Shown: positions 1 through 12,499, counted from the first letter of the stretch. The stretch: 64,000 nucleotides of DNA from Chrysogorgia sp. JL179-B06 (GCA_035772405.1 JAYKKM010000082.1:496001-560000); one strand, 5' to 3'. Notes: generated by a model not told the origin, from the sequence alone. Numbers and translations: made by a program.

Positions 1-2440
1 AACAGTGACTATAAGACTTGACGACTTGTTCCACTCGTTACGACCGGACCAATTGGACCAATCGAACGACTCGACGAGTATTTTGGCCTACTCGGCTCAC
101 CGTACACCACCACACAACAGTGACTAAGACTTGACGAGTGGTTCCGCTCGTTACGACCGGACCAATTGGACGAATCGAACGACTCGACGAGTATTTTGGC
201 CTACTCGGCTCACCGTACACCACCACACAACAGTGACTAAGATTTGACGAGTGGTTCCGCTCGTTACGACCGGACCAATTGGACGAATCGAACGACTCGA
301 CGAGTATTTTGGCCTACTCGGCGCACCGTACACCACCACAACAGTGACTAAGACTTGACGAGTGGTTCCGCTCGTTACGACCGGACCAATTGGACGAATC
401 GAACGACTCGACGAGTATTTTGGCCTACTCGGCTCACCGTACACTACCACACAACAATAACTAAGACTTGACGAGTGGTTCCGCTCGTTGCGACCGGACC
501 AATTGGACGAATCGAACGACTCGACGAGTATTTTGGCCTACTCGGCTCACCGTACACCACCACACAACAGTAACTAAGACTTGACGAGTGGTTCCGCTCG
601 TTACGACCGGACCAATTGGACGAATCGAACGACTCGACGAGTATTTTGGCCTACTCGGCTCACCGTACACCACCACACAACACTTGACGAGTGGTTCCGC
701 TCGTTACGACCGGACCAATTGGACGAATCGAACGACTCGACGAGTATTTTGGCCTACTCGGCGCACCGTACACCACCACACAACAGTGACTAAGACTTGA
801 CGAGTGGTTCCGCCCGTTACGACCGGACCAATTGGACGAATCGAACGACTCGACGAGTATTTTGGCCTACTCGGCTCACCGTACACCACCACACAACAGT
901 GACTAAGACTTGACGAGTGGTTCCGCTCGTTACGACCGGACCAATTGGACGAATCGAACGACTCGACGAGTATTTTAGCCTAATCGGCGCACCGTACACC
1001 ACCACACAACAGTGACTATAAGACTTGACGACTTGTTCCACTCGTTACGACCGGACCAATTGGACCAATCGAACGACTCGACGAGTATTTTGGCCTACTC
1101 GGCTCACCGTACACCACCACACAACAGTGACTAAGACTTGACGAGTGGTTCCGCTCGTTACGACCGGACCAATTGGACGAATCGAACGACTCGACGAGTA
1201 TTTTGGCCTACTCGGCGAGTATTTTGGCCTACTCGGCGCACCGTACACCACCACACAACAGTGACTAAGACTTGACAACTTCTTCCACTCGTTACGACCG
1301 GACCAATTGGACGACTCGACGAGTATTTTAGCCTACTCGGCGCACCGTACACCACCACACAACAGTAACTAAGACTTGACGACTTGTTCCACTCGTTACG
1401 ACCGGACCAATTGGACGAATCGAACGACTCGACGAGTATTTTAGCCTAATCGGCGCACCGTACACCACCACACAACAGTGACTATAAGACTTGACGACTT
1501 GTTCCACTCGTTACGACCGGACCAATTGGACCAATCGAACGACTCGACGAGTATTTTGGCCTACTCGGCTCACCGTACACCACCACACAACAGTGACTAA
1601 GACTTGACGAGTGGTTCCGCTCGTTACGACCGGACCAATTGGACGAATCGAACGACTCGACGAGTATTTTGGCCTACTCGGCGCACCGTACACCACCACA
1701 CAACAGTGACTAAGACTTGACGAGTGGTTCCGCCCGTTACGACCGGACCAATTGGACGAATCGAACGACTCGACGAGTATTTTGGCCTACTCGGCTCACC
1801 GTACACCACCACACAACAGTGACTAAGACTTGACGAGTGGTTCCGCTCGTTACGACCGGACCAATTGGACGAATCGAACGACTCGACGAGTATTTTGGCC
1901 TACTCGGCGCACCGTACACCACCACACAACAGTGACTAAGACTTGACGAGTGGTTCCGCTCGTTACGACCGGATCAATTGGACGAATCGAACGACTCGAC
2001 GAGTATTTTGGCCTACTCGGCGCACCGTACACCACCACACAACAGTGACTAAGACTTGACAACTTCTTCCACTCGTTACGACCGGACCAATTGGACGAAT
2101 CGAACGACTCGACGAGTATTTTAGCCTACTCGGCGCACCGTACACCACCACACAACAGTAACTAAGACTTGACGACTTGTTCCACTCGTTACGACCGGAC
2201 CAATTGGACGAATCGAACGACTCGACGAGTATTTTAGCCTAATCGGCGCACCGTACACCACCACACAACAGTGACTATAAGACTTGACGACTTGTTCCAC
2301 TCGTTACGACCGGACCAATTGGACGAATCGAACGACTTGACGAGTATTTTAGCCTACTCTCGCACCGTACACCACCACATAACAGTGACTAAGACTTGAC
2401 GAGTGGTTCCGCTCATTACGACGAACCCAATTGGACGAAT
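1..2440. repeat. 113-bp satellite array with higher-order structure
   Basis: About 21 head-to-tail monomers of roughly 113 bp. Each contains the palindromic core CCAATTGG and the inverted repeat ACTCG-A-CGAGT. Variant monomers recur in fixed order: a 'gactataag' variant starts near 1, 1008, 1474 and 2267, each later one preceded by a monomer ending 'tttagcctaatcgg'. The stretch from about 1257 to 1474 recurs at about 2040 to 2267, 793 bp (seven monomers) later, so blocks have been duplicated. One monomer near 1194-1237 has an internal 21-bp duplication. The array degenerates after about 2400. Long open frames across it exist only because the monomer lacks stops in several frames; they are not genes. 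Confidence 0.95.
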
Positions 2441-2730
2441 GGAACGACCGACGAATATTTTGGCCTGCTCTCCCACACGACTTGTTGCACTCGTTCATAG
2501 TTAATATAACCCGACTAATTGCACCAATGCAACGAATCGACGAATATTTACCTGCACCTTCAAAATTTTATTATTTAAATATTCTAATATTATACCAAAT
2601 ATTAACATTAACACGAATGTCACGACCGGAACGACCCGAATACGTTCGACAGTATTGGACAACCATCTACATAACACATTAGGATATAAAAGAAATAGTA
2701 ATATTAGAAGATACAAAAGCAAAGTCTCAC

Positions 2731-2900
2731 CTTGCAGGCACCTCTGACACGGGTGAGAAAATTAAATCATCAGCACATATTGAAGCGACTCTGTGAAGCC
2801 AACAGTGTGCATCGACAGCAGCGGTTTTTCCAGCAAAATTACTGATATGCACTTCCTCCGTTATATCAGTCAAAAAAGGAAGTAAACCTTTGATTCCCAT
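2731..2900 (-). CDS. EXO1: First coding exon of an EXO1-like 5'-3' exonuclease/flap nuclease
   Basis: EXO1 removes DNA strands in mismatch repair and recombination. The exon starts with ATG at 2900 and encodes MGIKGLLPFLTDITEEVHIS, then an AAVDAHCWLHR segment, closely matching the N-terminal XPG region of EXO1, including the first metal-binding aspartate in AVD. It ends at 2731 at a good donor (AAG|GTGAGACT on the minus strand). No second exon is visible in 1-2730, which is satellite, so either the intron is long and filled with satellite or this is a truncated remnant. The gene would continue leftward out of the window. Confidence 0.75.
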
Positions 2901-3026
2901 CACAAGGGGGCAGAAGCATAGAGCTTTGAGATGATTACACCCTCGTAGGCAGTTACGAATGAACGAAATTTCGCATTTCACAATGATGCATTGCGCGCTC
3001 GTGTCGGCCACCGCCTGGGCTCTCAT

Positions 3027-3650
3027 TAACTTAGGAAGACTTCATGGATGCCTTTCATGTTAATTACATGAAGTATACACGATATTACATTGACTTTCTG
3101 TCTGTAAATGTTATTGTAACTTTTCTGATTTTTTTTAAACGCATTTAGAAGTTGACTAGTTTGTAGAGAATTAAATTCTGTACAAGATGTGAAAGTTATA
3201 AAAAATTGCAATCAGCAGATTTTGAGAAAATTGCGTTTGAACTTGGGACATTATTAGTAATTATACTACAATTGGTAATAAGTTTTCGGCGTTTTGGATT
3301 GGCTTGCATATGCATTTGTTTAAGTTCAAATTTGGACGAGATTTCAATTGTTATTCTATATGCATTTTTGGAAAATCTCAGCTTGTAAAACGGAACAGTT
3401 TATGAAATATTGGTCAACAAATTTGATCAACTTTCGTAGGGATATGGCGGCCATCTTGAATTTGAATGACATACTTTCCAGTTGTATTTCGTGTTACAAC
3501 ATTTCATTTCAAACAAAACACATGTGAATAGAAATTACAGAAGACAATCTGTATTGCGATCTACGTTTTGTAGTTCTCACTTGCGTAGTTTTCGATTTTC
3601 AAAGGGCATATACTTCTATAAAGTATCACAGCTATATTGGATTATGTAGT
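3027..3650. other. AT-rich intergenic stretch, no gene seen
   Basis: I see only short chance frames. The stretch runs from upstream of the EXO1-like exon to the tandem repeat at 3651 and may hold the promoter for that exon, but no specific element is recognisable. Confidence 0.5.
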
Positions 3651-4176
3651 GAATTGTGAAAATATACTCCCCAATGAATGTATTTACAATCTTTATGACA
3701 TGAGCTTTCTAATAATGCAATTTTTAATTAATTTCATCAAGTGGTTCCAGAGTTTTTAGGAATTAGGAATTTTGTTCTCAATTTGTCATAATATTCAACT
3801 GTCAAAATATACTCCCCCAGCTGAGTCGCAAGAACTAAAATAGCCACATCAATACAGTGAATGTATTTACAATCTTTATGACATGAGCTTTCTAATCATG
3901 CAATATTTAATTCATTTCATCAAGTGGTTCCAGAATTATTAGGAATTTTGTTCTCAATTTGTCATAATATTCAACTGTCAAAATATACTCCCCCAGCTGA
4001 GTCACTAACAAGAACTAAAATAGCCACAGTAATACAATGGATGTATTTACAATCTTTATGATATGAGCTTTCTAATCATGCAATTTTTAATTCATTTCAC
4101 CAAGTGGTTCCAGAGTTATTAGCAATTTTGTTCTCAATTTGTCATAATATTCAACTGTCAAAATATACTCCCCCAG
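3651..4176. repeat. ~178-bp tandem repeat, left part (three units)
   Basis: Units share 'tatttacaatctttatgac', 'catcaagtggttccag' and 'caaaatatactccccc'. 'gctgag' boundaries fall at about 3820 and 3996, a period of 176-180 bp. The same array in the same orientation resumes at 9779. The unit is cut after CCCCCAG by the transposon that begins at 4177, so the two parts were once one array. Confidence 0.9.
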
Positions 4177-4370
4177 TAGTCAGGCAGCTTAGAAAATAGA
4201 TGTGGACATTCCGGACAAAAGCACCAAATTTTCCCAACATACTACCCATCTCAATAGCTTTCCATTTTTGATAGGAACCACTTCCTTCAGATACATTAAA
4301 CTGAACTACATACATCTCTGTGATACATTATGGCGGCCATCTTGGATTTTCAAAATGGCCACCATGCAAA
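4177..4370. repeat. Left terminal inverted repeat of the Academ-like element, with internal duplicate
   Basis: Pairs with 9598-9778. Shared blocks include the terminal 16 bp, 'gatgtggac', 'ggacaaaagca', 'aggaaccacttc' and the 'ggccatcttgga' segment. A second, direct copy of the sub-terminal part lies at about 4556-4745, beginning 'gactaggaagatgga'. Such repeated sub-terminal segments often serve as transposase binding sites; that role is inferred. Confidence 0.8.
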
Positions 4371-4928
4371 AACCAATTTCGGCTTCTGAGCCTCTTTAGA
4401 GCACATTCTTGGTATCTAAACATATCCTTTCTGTGTAAAGGAATACAACTATACCATTTAGGATAGTTGTCAGATGGTTGTTTAGCGAAATACATAATAA
4501 AAATATCAATTATGGCATAATAAATTGATAATTTCTAATAATTGCATGTATTTTCAGGTTGACTAGGAAGATGGATTCCGGACAAAAGCCCAAACTTTTT
4601 CTCACATACTACCCATCTCATTAGCTTTCCATTTTTTTATATGAACCACTTCCTCCAGATATATTACACTAAACTTTATACTGTTATACATAATTATCAG
4701 TGATACATTGTGGCGGCCATCTTGGATTTCAAGATGGCGGCCAAGTGGCTGGAGCACAATCTGTGTGTATAAACATATCTTTTCTGGGTAAAAGAATACA
4801 ACTATACCATTTAGGAAGTGTCAGGTGGTTATTTAGTGAAATATATAATAAACAGATCAACTGGAGCATAGTTATTACATCAAATTTATAACAAACAGAT
4901 ATTAATAATTTTCAAATTGACTAGGAAG

Positions 4929-7900
4929 ATGGATTGGAACATATGCTTGATCTGTCAAGAAAAGACTACAGAGCTGCTAAAATGCGCACTGAATGCACAA
5001 GGGAGCAGGGACAAGTCAGAATCATACAGCTCCTTCCTGAATAACGTTAGTGCTTTCAGAGCCCTGGATACATTTCCAGTGGTTCTTAACTTTGAATTAG
5101 ACATGACTGTAGATGAACTGGTCAAAAACCGGGGTGTATGGCACAAATCTTGCTATGTCAAATTCAGCAAAACGAAGCTGGAGAGAGCTGCCAAAAAGCG
5201 ATACAGGAATAATGGTACAGAGAGCAGCAACACTGGGGATAAACGACCTCGGCGCCAGTCGATGGAGAGAAATGCCTGTGTGTTTTGTCTTCGAGAGGAC
5301 GGACACCTCCATGAATTTAGAACACTTGGAACTGATGAAACCATAAGAAAGATGGCTACAGAACTGCAGGAAACAGAGTTAATGGCGAGAATGGAAGGTG
5401 ACGATCTCATAGCACTCGAGGCTAAATATCATCTACAGTGCTTAACAGCACTACGGAATCGCTACCGATCACTGGGACGACAACGTGAGCAGGAATCTGG
5501 AGGCTCTTCTGAGGAAAAGAAGGCGAAGTCAAGAAAGATCATTGGTGGAGCTCTTTACTCATGTAGAAAACTGTGTGGAAGATGGGACCTTCTACTTCAA
5601 ATTTTCGGTCTTGCATCAGCTGTATGAAAAGCGACTAAAGTGCCTTGGTGTTCAGAAAGAGATTAACAGAACTCGATTGAAGGAGAAGGTTCTAGCATAC
5701 TTCCCACAAGCACAAGAGCAAAGTGATGGCAAAAATAAAATTCTGCTTTTTGAAAAAGGTATGCAGCAGGTGCTGAAGCAGGCTTTGGAATGCGATTATG
5801 AAGGTGAGGCACTACCGCTGGCGAAGGCAGCCAAGATAGTGCGCAAAGAGATTGCCAGCCACAACGGTTTCAAATTCGATGGCGAATTTCCTTCTGGTTG
5901 TCAACAAGGGTCAGTGCCATATAATCTCAATACCCTTGTGTCTATGTTGTTGAATGGTGTTGACGTAGAAGACCAAGGTTCCACGGATTCGCAGGCAAAC
6001 CTCACAGTCTCTCAGACCATTCTTTTCAACTTCAGGAAACGTGCATCGTCTTCTGTTAATTCTAGGCATTCCCTGGATAGGGAACCACCATTACCGCTGT
6101 ACATCGGAATGAAGATTCACACAGAAACCAGATCTAAAAAGATAATCACCCAGCTATATCACTTGGGTCTCAGTGTTAGCTATGACAGAATTCTGCAGCT
6201 TGAGACCCAGCTTGCGACTGCTGTTTGTGAGAACTTTCAGGAGAAGGGACTGTTTACTGTTGGTGCCCTTGACAACTTGGACCATAATCCTTCAAGTACA
6301 ACTGCTAAGGGTTCCTTTCATGGCACAGGCATCAGTTTGTTTCAGTATCCCACTTCATCTAATTTGGGAGAGAAACAAAATCACATCAGACTGCCTTTGT
6401 CCGATACCAAGAAGAATCACCAGTTGCCAGACAGCTTCACCACTGTGCCAGCTGTGGCTTTGAAGATGGCAAACGTGTCAGTCCCCCAACTGTCAAATGC
6501 ATCAGCACCAAAAGCGGGACAACTGGTAGGTGCACAATTGAAGGAGAAGAGCTGGTTCGAGCATACTAGTAAACTGCTGGAGAAAGATGAAATTACAAAA
6601 GGAGACACTGTCGCCTGGTCAGCATTCTATGCAAGATGCATCAGCAGATCTGCACACCACTCTTACACAGCTCTTGCCCCTTTTCTACGAGAAGGCGGCG
6701 ACAGCATCTATGATCAAGCATGGAATGAATGTGCTGCATTGGGAGACAGAATTCCTCAATCCTGGACAGATACCGGTTATAGCCTGTGATGCACCGCTCT
6801 ATGCTCTTGCCAAGTACACTCAGTGGAACTGGCCTAACACGCATGGGGAACAAAAGTTCATAGTAATATTTGGTGGCCTGCACATAGAGATGGCGATGTG
6901 GAAAACCTATGGTGATTACTTGGCGGGATCCGGATGGACCAATGCGTTGACAGAAGCAGGCATTGCGACATCAGGCACTACGGACTCTTTTCTAAAGTCG
7001 TCACATCTCACCAGAACGAGGCACGCTCACCAGGTGACTGCTTTGGCTCTAGCAAAAGTAAAGGAGAATGCTTTCCTACGCACACAAGGAACACACAGTG
7101 ATGAAGGCCAGGAGGCATGGAGGCAGGATATGGTAAAGAAGAGTCCAACATTCCAGTACTGGGATACAGTTCTCAACATGGAACTCATGGGCCTCATCTT
7201 CATCAGATCACATCGTGAGGGAAATTTTCCACTATGTTGAAAGCCTGAAAGCCTTGGTTCCATGGTTCTTCGCTCTCGACCACTACAATTATGCACGCTG
7301 GATCCCAATACACATCCGAGACATGGAGAGTCTACCCGCACCCATTCTCAAAGAGTTTGATGAAAACAGACACTGGGTCATCCACTAAACCACCAACAGA
7401 TTCTCTAGTATCCCAATCGACCAAGCCCATGAACAAAATAATGAAGCGGTCAAGGGTTCTGGGGGTGCAGTCGGCCTGACGGAGAATCCTTCAGCCTTCA
7501 GGAAATGGATGGTATCAGGGCCTGAACAAGCAAGATTACTAAATGAGTTCGAAGAGGACTACTTGCCAAAAGGAAAAGATTCAGGTGGTGGCTATCATCA
7601 CGAAGAAGGATTTTCAACACAGAGAAATTTCAAGCAACAGGCTGTGAGTCTGGTTCAGGTCATCAATGAGATGGGAAACCCTTTCTTTGATGACAGCGAT
7701 GAGTTACTGGCTCTAGATACACGAAATGTTTTGAATGAATCTGTGGTGAACACGGTACGAACAGTACATAATCTAGGAAAGGATCAGTATGCCAAATACT
7801 GCAAAGAAGTGATAACGGATCGCACACGCTCCATTCACGAGCCGATTAAGAAGAATGCCCTTCCTCTCTTCAGTTGTCCAGAAAAAAAAGCCAAGACAAA

Positions 7901-9356
7901 ACAAGCAGGAAAGATCTCCTTACTCAAGAATGATGTTGCTCTTTTCTCTCACCTGTACATCGTGATGCAACACAGGGCGAGTGACATGACTACATTCTTC
8001 AGCCACGAGAATCATCCTTATCCCCCTTCACTGTCTGATGGCGCAAAATTACGCTTGGGAAAGAAATCTGATCTGCTGAATATTCTGGCCAACGATGCTC
8101 AGAATAATCCTCCTGATTCCATTGACGTGAAGCTTCTTGATGGAGCTGCTGTGGTGCACATGCTTCGCACAACCAACGTTGTCACATTTGATGAGTATGC
8201 TGATCAGGTGTTTGTTCCACACATCATAAAACAACTAACAAACTCAAAAAGAGTTGATATAGTTTGGGACACATACATCCCTAGCAGCATCAAAGAATCC
8301 ACTAGAGAAAAAAAGCGAGGAAAGGGTGTTCGGAGAAAGGTTGCGGGTAAGAATAAGCTCCCAGGAAACTGGGCCGACTTCTTGCGTGACCCAACCAACA
8401 AACAGGAACTGTTTGCATTCCTTTCCAACAAGATTGCCACTGTTGATTGCCCTGAACACAAGGAAATAATCATTACATCTGGTGCCACCGCTATTATTAA
8501 AGGAGCCGATCGATCCATGACACCATGTGATCACGAGGAGGCAGACACCAGGCTGCTGATCCACTTACAAGATGCCCTTGTGAATGGTCGTACAAACTGT
8601 CTAGTGCGTACTGTCGACACAGATGTAGTGGTGATCCTTATTGGCAAGTTTCATCACCTGATGACGTTGTGCCAAGATGTGATCATTTGGGTTGCCTTTG
8701 GTACAGGCAAAAACTTTACATATCATCACATCAATGCTATCTACGAGGACCTAGGTAGAGAGAAATCCCTGGCCCTCCCTGTCTTCCACAGTTTCACAGG
8801 ATGTGATACCACGTCTGCATTCTTTGGAAGAGGTAAAAAAACAGCGTGGGAGGCATGGAACTGCTATCAAGACGTGACACGTGCCTTTACCTATATGGCA
8901 CTCCATCCTTACACAGAAGTCGAGGTCGATGCTCAACATTTCCAGCTGCTGGAACGCTTCACCGTTATCCTATATGATAAGGCCAGTGACCTGGAACATG
9001 TAGATGAAGCCAGAAAGGAGCTGTTTTGCCAGAAGGAGAAGACGATGGAGACGCTTCCCCCAACCCAGGATGCACTATTACAGCACTCAAAGCGAGTTGC
9101 ATATCAGGCTGCAATATGGTGCACCAGTGAGCAGAGTGAACAACACGCACCAACTCCAGAAGGTTGGGGGTGGACTTTTGACGAGGACAGCCAGTCATGG
9201 GTTCCCGTATGGAACATGTTACCTGTGGCCTCAAAGGCCTGCAGTGAACTAGTCAAATGTGGATGCAAGAGTCAAAGTGGATGTGGTACTAGGTGCGCAT
9301 GCAGAAAGGCACGTTGGAACTGCACTGAGCTCTGCAGTTGTCACTGTGAAAAGTAA
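4929..9356 (+). pseudogene. Academ-like transposase (Cys-rich N-terminus, PIN/XPG-like nuclease core, CXC-type tail), frameshifted
   Basis: One ancestral protein of about 1,450 residues is spread over frames 4929-5540, about 5535-6680, about 6680-7235 and about 7240-9356. The N-terminus has zinc-binding-like motifs (CLICQ..C, WHKSCY, ACVFC). The middle has family hallmarks: GALDNLDHNPSSTTAKGSFH, then GWTNALTEAG, then VPWFFALDHYNYARW. The C-terminal part (8530-8860) has spaced acidic residues of a PIN/XPG-like fold: HEEADTR, VDTDVVV and SFTGCDTTSAFFGRGKK. The end is a dense cysteine tail, CGCKSQSGCGTRCAC. At least three frameshifts (near 5535, 6680, 7235) and an in-frame TAA at 7386-7388 show that this copy is dead. 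Similar uncharacterised proteins are common in invertebrates; I have not searched. Confidence 0.7.
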
Positions 9357-9597
9357 TTGAGCTTATTAACTGCATGTGCAGTGGTGTATGATGATAATAT
9401 AACATCACCTTTACAATTGATATAGTTACAGTCTATGTAGTATTTTAAACTTTTATGTATACTGTAGCTACAGGTTTTTTTGTTAATAAAAACCATCCAC
9501 TGCTTTTATAAATGTTATAGTTGTATTTCTTTACACTTAAAATGTATGATTAGAAACCAATATTGTGATCCTTATTGACTTACAAGATATATTGGTA

Positions 9598-9778
9598 GTA
9601 TAGGTTTTTACATGGTGACCATCTTGAAAATCCAAGATTGCCTCCAGAATGTATCTGAAAGAAGTGGTTCCTATAAAAAATGGGAAGCTAAGACATTGGG
9701 TAGCATTTGGGGAAAATTTGATGCTTTTGTCCAGTACGTCCACATCCATCTCAAATGTGGTCCTAAGCTGCCTGACTA
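9598..9778. repeat. Right terminal inverted repeat of the Academ-like element
   Basis: Reverse complement of 4177-4370 with scattered differences; ends in CCTGACTA immediately before the CAG target duplicate. Confidence 0.8.
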
Positions 9779-10105
9779 CAGCTGAGTCACTAACAACAAC
9801 TAAAATAGCCACAGCAATACAATGGATGTATTTACAATCTTTATGACATGAGCTTTCTAATCATGCAATTTTTAATTCATTTCATCAAGTGGTTCCAGAG
9901 TTATTAGGAATTCTGTTCTCAATTTGTCATAATATTCAACTGTCAAAATATACTCCCCCAGCTGAGTCACTAACAAGAACTAAAATAGCCACAGTAATAC
10001 AATGGATGTATTTACAATCTTTATGATATGAGCTTTCTAATCATGCAATTTTTAATTCATTTCATCAAGTGGTTCCAGAGTTATTAGCAATTTTGTTCTA
10101 ATTTT
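9779..10105. repeat. ~178-bp tandem repeat, right part (two units)
   Basis: Continuation of the 3651-4176 array. 'gctgagtcac' occurs at 9781 and 9961, exactly 180 bp apart. The second unit breaks off after 'gcaattttgttct'. Confidence 0.9.
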
Positions 10106-10525
10106 TTACATTTATGCCGCCATCTTGAATTTAGCTTCTTTCCGCTGTTGTTGGTCTTCCGCTGTTGTGGCGAAATATTCGTTGAAAATATTGATATTGG
10201 GATACGTTTATAGTTAAAGAAACAAGGTATCTATATTTTTAACTCGTATATATCGTGTGATGATGGCCAAAGTGTGATTTAGCTGTGATTTAAAGTGAAA
10301 TTTTATCACAAACATACATGGCGCTAAACTCGCCAGTGTAATACGAGAAACGATAAATAAGGCTTCTTGAAGTGTGGAATTGGACGAGATTAGTTGACAA
10401 ATATTCTAATAATACTTGTATTTGTCTTTTCCCAAACTTGTCTAGGAATAATAAGTTTGTTGGGTCAAGTAGTTCAAAGCCTTGTTTGTCATTTAACCTT
10501 ATTTACATATCATAACCAATGAACT
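10106..10525. other. Leader of Rep/helicase copy A, no gene seen
   Basis: AT-rich sequence without a convincing frame. It directly precedes the ATG at 10526 and presumably contains the promoter and 5' leader of the Rep/helicase gene. Confidence 0.4.
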
Positions 10526-10683
10526 ATGGCAACAGCTGCATATAGTGCGAATCAAAATGTTAATTATTCTAGAACGATATTTCTCGTCTTTCATTATCAA
10601 AACTTCCACAAAAAGGTTAACACTTTTCATCATGACCTATTAGTACAAAAATTAAGACAAGACAAAGAAAGGGAAGCATTTTT
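10526..10683 (+). pseudogene. Rep/helicase (Helitron-like) copy A, 5' part before the 29-kb insertion
   Basis: Starts at ATG 10526 and reads through VFHYQNF to DKEREAF, then is cut within ATTTTT (10678-10683) by the element starting at 10684. The frame resumes at 39934. Joining across one ATTTTT gives REAFLLKWPIETS, which aligns with QNAFVNSWNIQPS in copy B at about 56026-56070. Upstream, FLVFHYQNF matches FTVFHYPN of copy B. The split is therefore certain to be an insertion rather than two unrelated genes. Confidence 0.85.
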
Positions 10684-10872
10684 AGGCCTACTTTGGGACC
10701 TAAAGTCGCCGTAACTTTGTGCAACTTAAGGCGATTTAGGGCGACTTAAGGCAACTTAAGCAAAATTCAACAAAATAACTTTGCGATTTAAGGCGACTTT
10801 GGGCGATTTAAGGCGACTTAAGGCGACTTTGGGCGACTTAAGGCGACTTTGGGCGATTTAAGGTGATTTTTC
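10684..10872. repeat. Left terminus: 27-bp TIR plus GCGAYTTAAG motif array
   Basis: After the 27-bp inverted end comes an array of short units alternating 'ttaaggcgactt' and 'gggcgattt', about 12 copies. The array includes 'caaaattcaacaaaataac'. The array is in the same orientation as that at the right end, so only the outer 27 bp are inverted. Confidence 0.85.
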
Positions 10873-11152
10873 AGGGGGCATTTGGAAATCCCACATTGTC
10901 CCTATCTATGGGATAAATAGAATTATGAAATCTTACATAAATATTAAAAATAGCAACCACACAAGTGACACAACAAATACATATTTGATTATAATCACAT
11001 GTTATAATTAGGAACACAACTAAACAAACCACATTTACCAAATAGGTCATGTTCTTAAGTTTAAGATAATATAAAAAAACTGGAAAGTAAATACAATCAA
11101 TCTTCAATTTCACATGTGATGGAAATTGTGACCATACAGTACTTGTCTCCTT

Positions 11153-12499
11153 TCATTTCACAACTTGCTCTGTTAATTTTGGCTTGGTACCAATGTATTC
11201 CCTAGTTTTTTTGTCTTTTTCCGGTACCCATCCAATTTGCTTTTCTCCTGACTCCAACAAGCAAAACACACCAATACCATATTTTGACCCATAAGCCAAT
11301 GTATTGCGTAGTATGACTTCTTTTCCAGACTGTCCAACTACATCTTTGGCTGCAGGAAATTTGGATGTACCACTTAAGATAAACAGAATTTTCTTAGGAT
11401 AACCTTCTACGACACTGCTGCTGGCAATTGTCTCCACTCGCAAATATTTTACCTGTCAAAATAATATAAATTTGTTTAAATTGAACTCCTGGCTGAAGGC
11501 TACTGTATGTAGAACTGACATGAGTGACATCACTATATCATATGTAATCTAGAACATGTCATTAAGAAGTTATAGTTGGGCATAATTATTGGGTAGGTAT
11601 CCAAAGTGTTGTTCCTTGAAAACATTATCTAGATCACACTGACATAATGCACTTGTCATAGGGCATTAGATTTAGTGAGCTAGAAAAAAGGGGGAAAATG
11701 CCCCACCACCTGAGAAGCGATGAACTCTTATTTATTGTACATAACTGTTCCAATATGAAAAAAATAACCGAGTATCAGTGCATAAAAGCCCATCTAAACA
11801 ATACAACTTCTACACATGCAATTCCTATCCTGGCATATCTGATCAAGAATATTACAAGTACAATTTATATTGCATTTCAAATGTCTTGTTTGCTCAAGAA
11901 CATGCTGTGCCAAACATAGGGCCATATTACATCCCCTTTAATATTACAAAATTCTAACCCCTAAGAACCTCAGATATTTGTACTGTAAATTTGCCATTAC
12001 CCCTCAGAAAATGCAAAGAACAAAGGTTGCCAACAGTCTTATTAACCCCTCAGGAATAACTTCTGGAGAATTACTTGGTGGAGGGGGGCTGGACATTAAA
12101 TGGAATGGCCCACATATAAAACTCAAAAACTGACTTGAACTTGACAAATTATAAAGTTAACAGAAAAATATTTAAAGTTTATATGTATGAAAAGTACTGC
12201 ACCTTGAATGGATCTGTTGGGATTAGTTTTCTCTGAGCAAAACAACCTGGACGCCAATCAATGCGTACGAGCGAGACTGTACTCTTTAGTGTTACAGATT
12301 TCAATGATTCCAGTCCCGACTGATAGTTTACACCACGGGGAAAGAGCATGTGAGTCGTTCTTTCAGTAATTCTTTCGCTTACAGTTCCTCCAAAAGTTTT
12401 TACTTTTTCCACAAGAATTTTATGCTGAACTCTTATGAGCCTTTTAGTGATGAAGTAAAGTTCTAAACCACTGAGGAAGTCGAACGACGTGGAAGACAT
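11153..12499 (-). CDS. Two-exon BRCT-domain protein, 198 aa
   Basis: Exon 1 runs 12499-12203 (ATG at 12499; donor AAG|GTGCAGTA) and exon 2 11452-11153 (acceptor TTTTGACAG; stop at 11153). The phase is consistent and both exons are open. Residues about 5-97 form a BRCT domain of the DNA polymerase lambda/TdT type: FLSGLELYFI, KTFGGTVSERITERTTHMLF and the closing VSLVRIDWRPGCFAQRKLI with the conserved tryptophan. BRCT domains of this type recruit proteins to broken DNA ends. The second exon (about 100 aa) contains GVFCLLESGEKQIGWVPE; a HIRAN-like match is possible but weak. It lies inside the 29-kb element, head-to-head with the RS gene, with about 190 bp between start codons, suggesting a shared promoter. 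It shows no visible disablement. Confidence 0.65.

Larger units (their letters stand above)
4177..9778 (+). mobile_element. Academ-like DNA transposon, 5.6 kb, TSD CAG
   Basis: The ends are perfect inverted copies: TAGTCAGGCAGCTTAG at the left and its complement CTAAGCTGCCTGACTA at the right. Imperfect inverted similarity continues about 190 bp inward. An uninterrupted copy of the flanking tandem unit reads CCCCCAGCTGAG; here the element is flanked by CAG on both sides (4174-4176 and 9779-9781), giving a clear 3-bp target duplication. It carries one decayed transposase gene. The 3-bp duplication and the nuclease-like C-terminal region fit the Academ superfamily as I know it; the superfamily name is an inference, the boundaries are read directly. 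Confidence 0.8.

Noticed and set aside
38..2151. Dozens of 60-100 residue frames in the first 2.2 kb with conserved peptide sequence
   Set aside because: They are the 113-bp satellite read in frames that happen to lack stops; the same peptide repeats with a frame change per monomer.
1..2440. CRISPR-like array
   Set aside because: Repeats are contiguous 113-bp monomers without unique spacers, in eukaryotic DNA.
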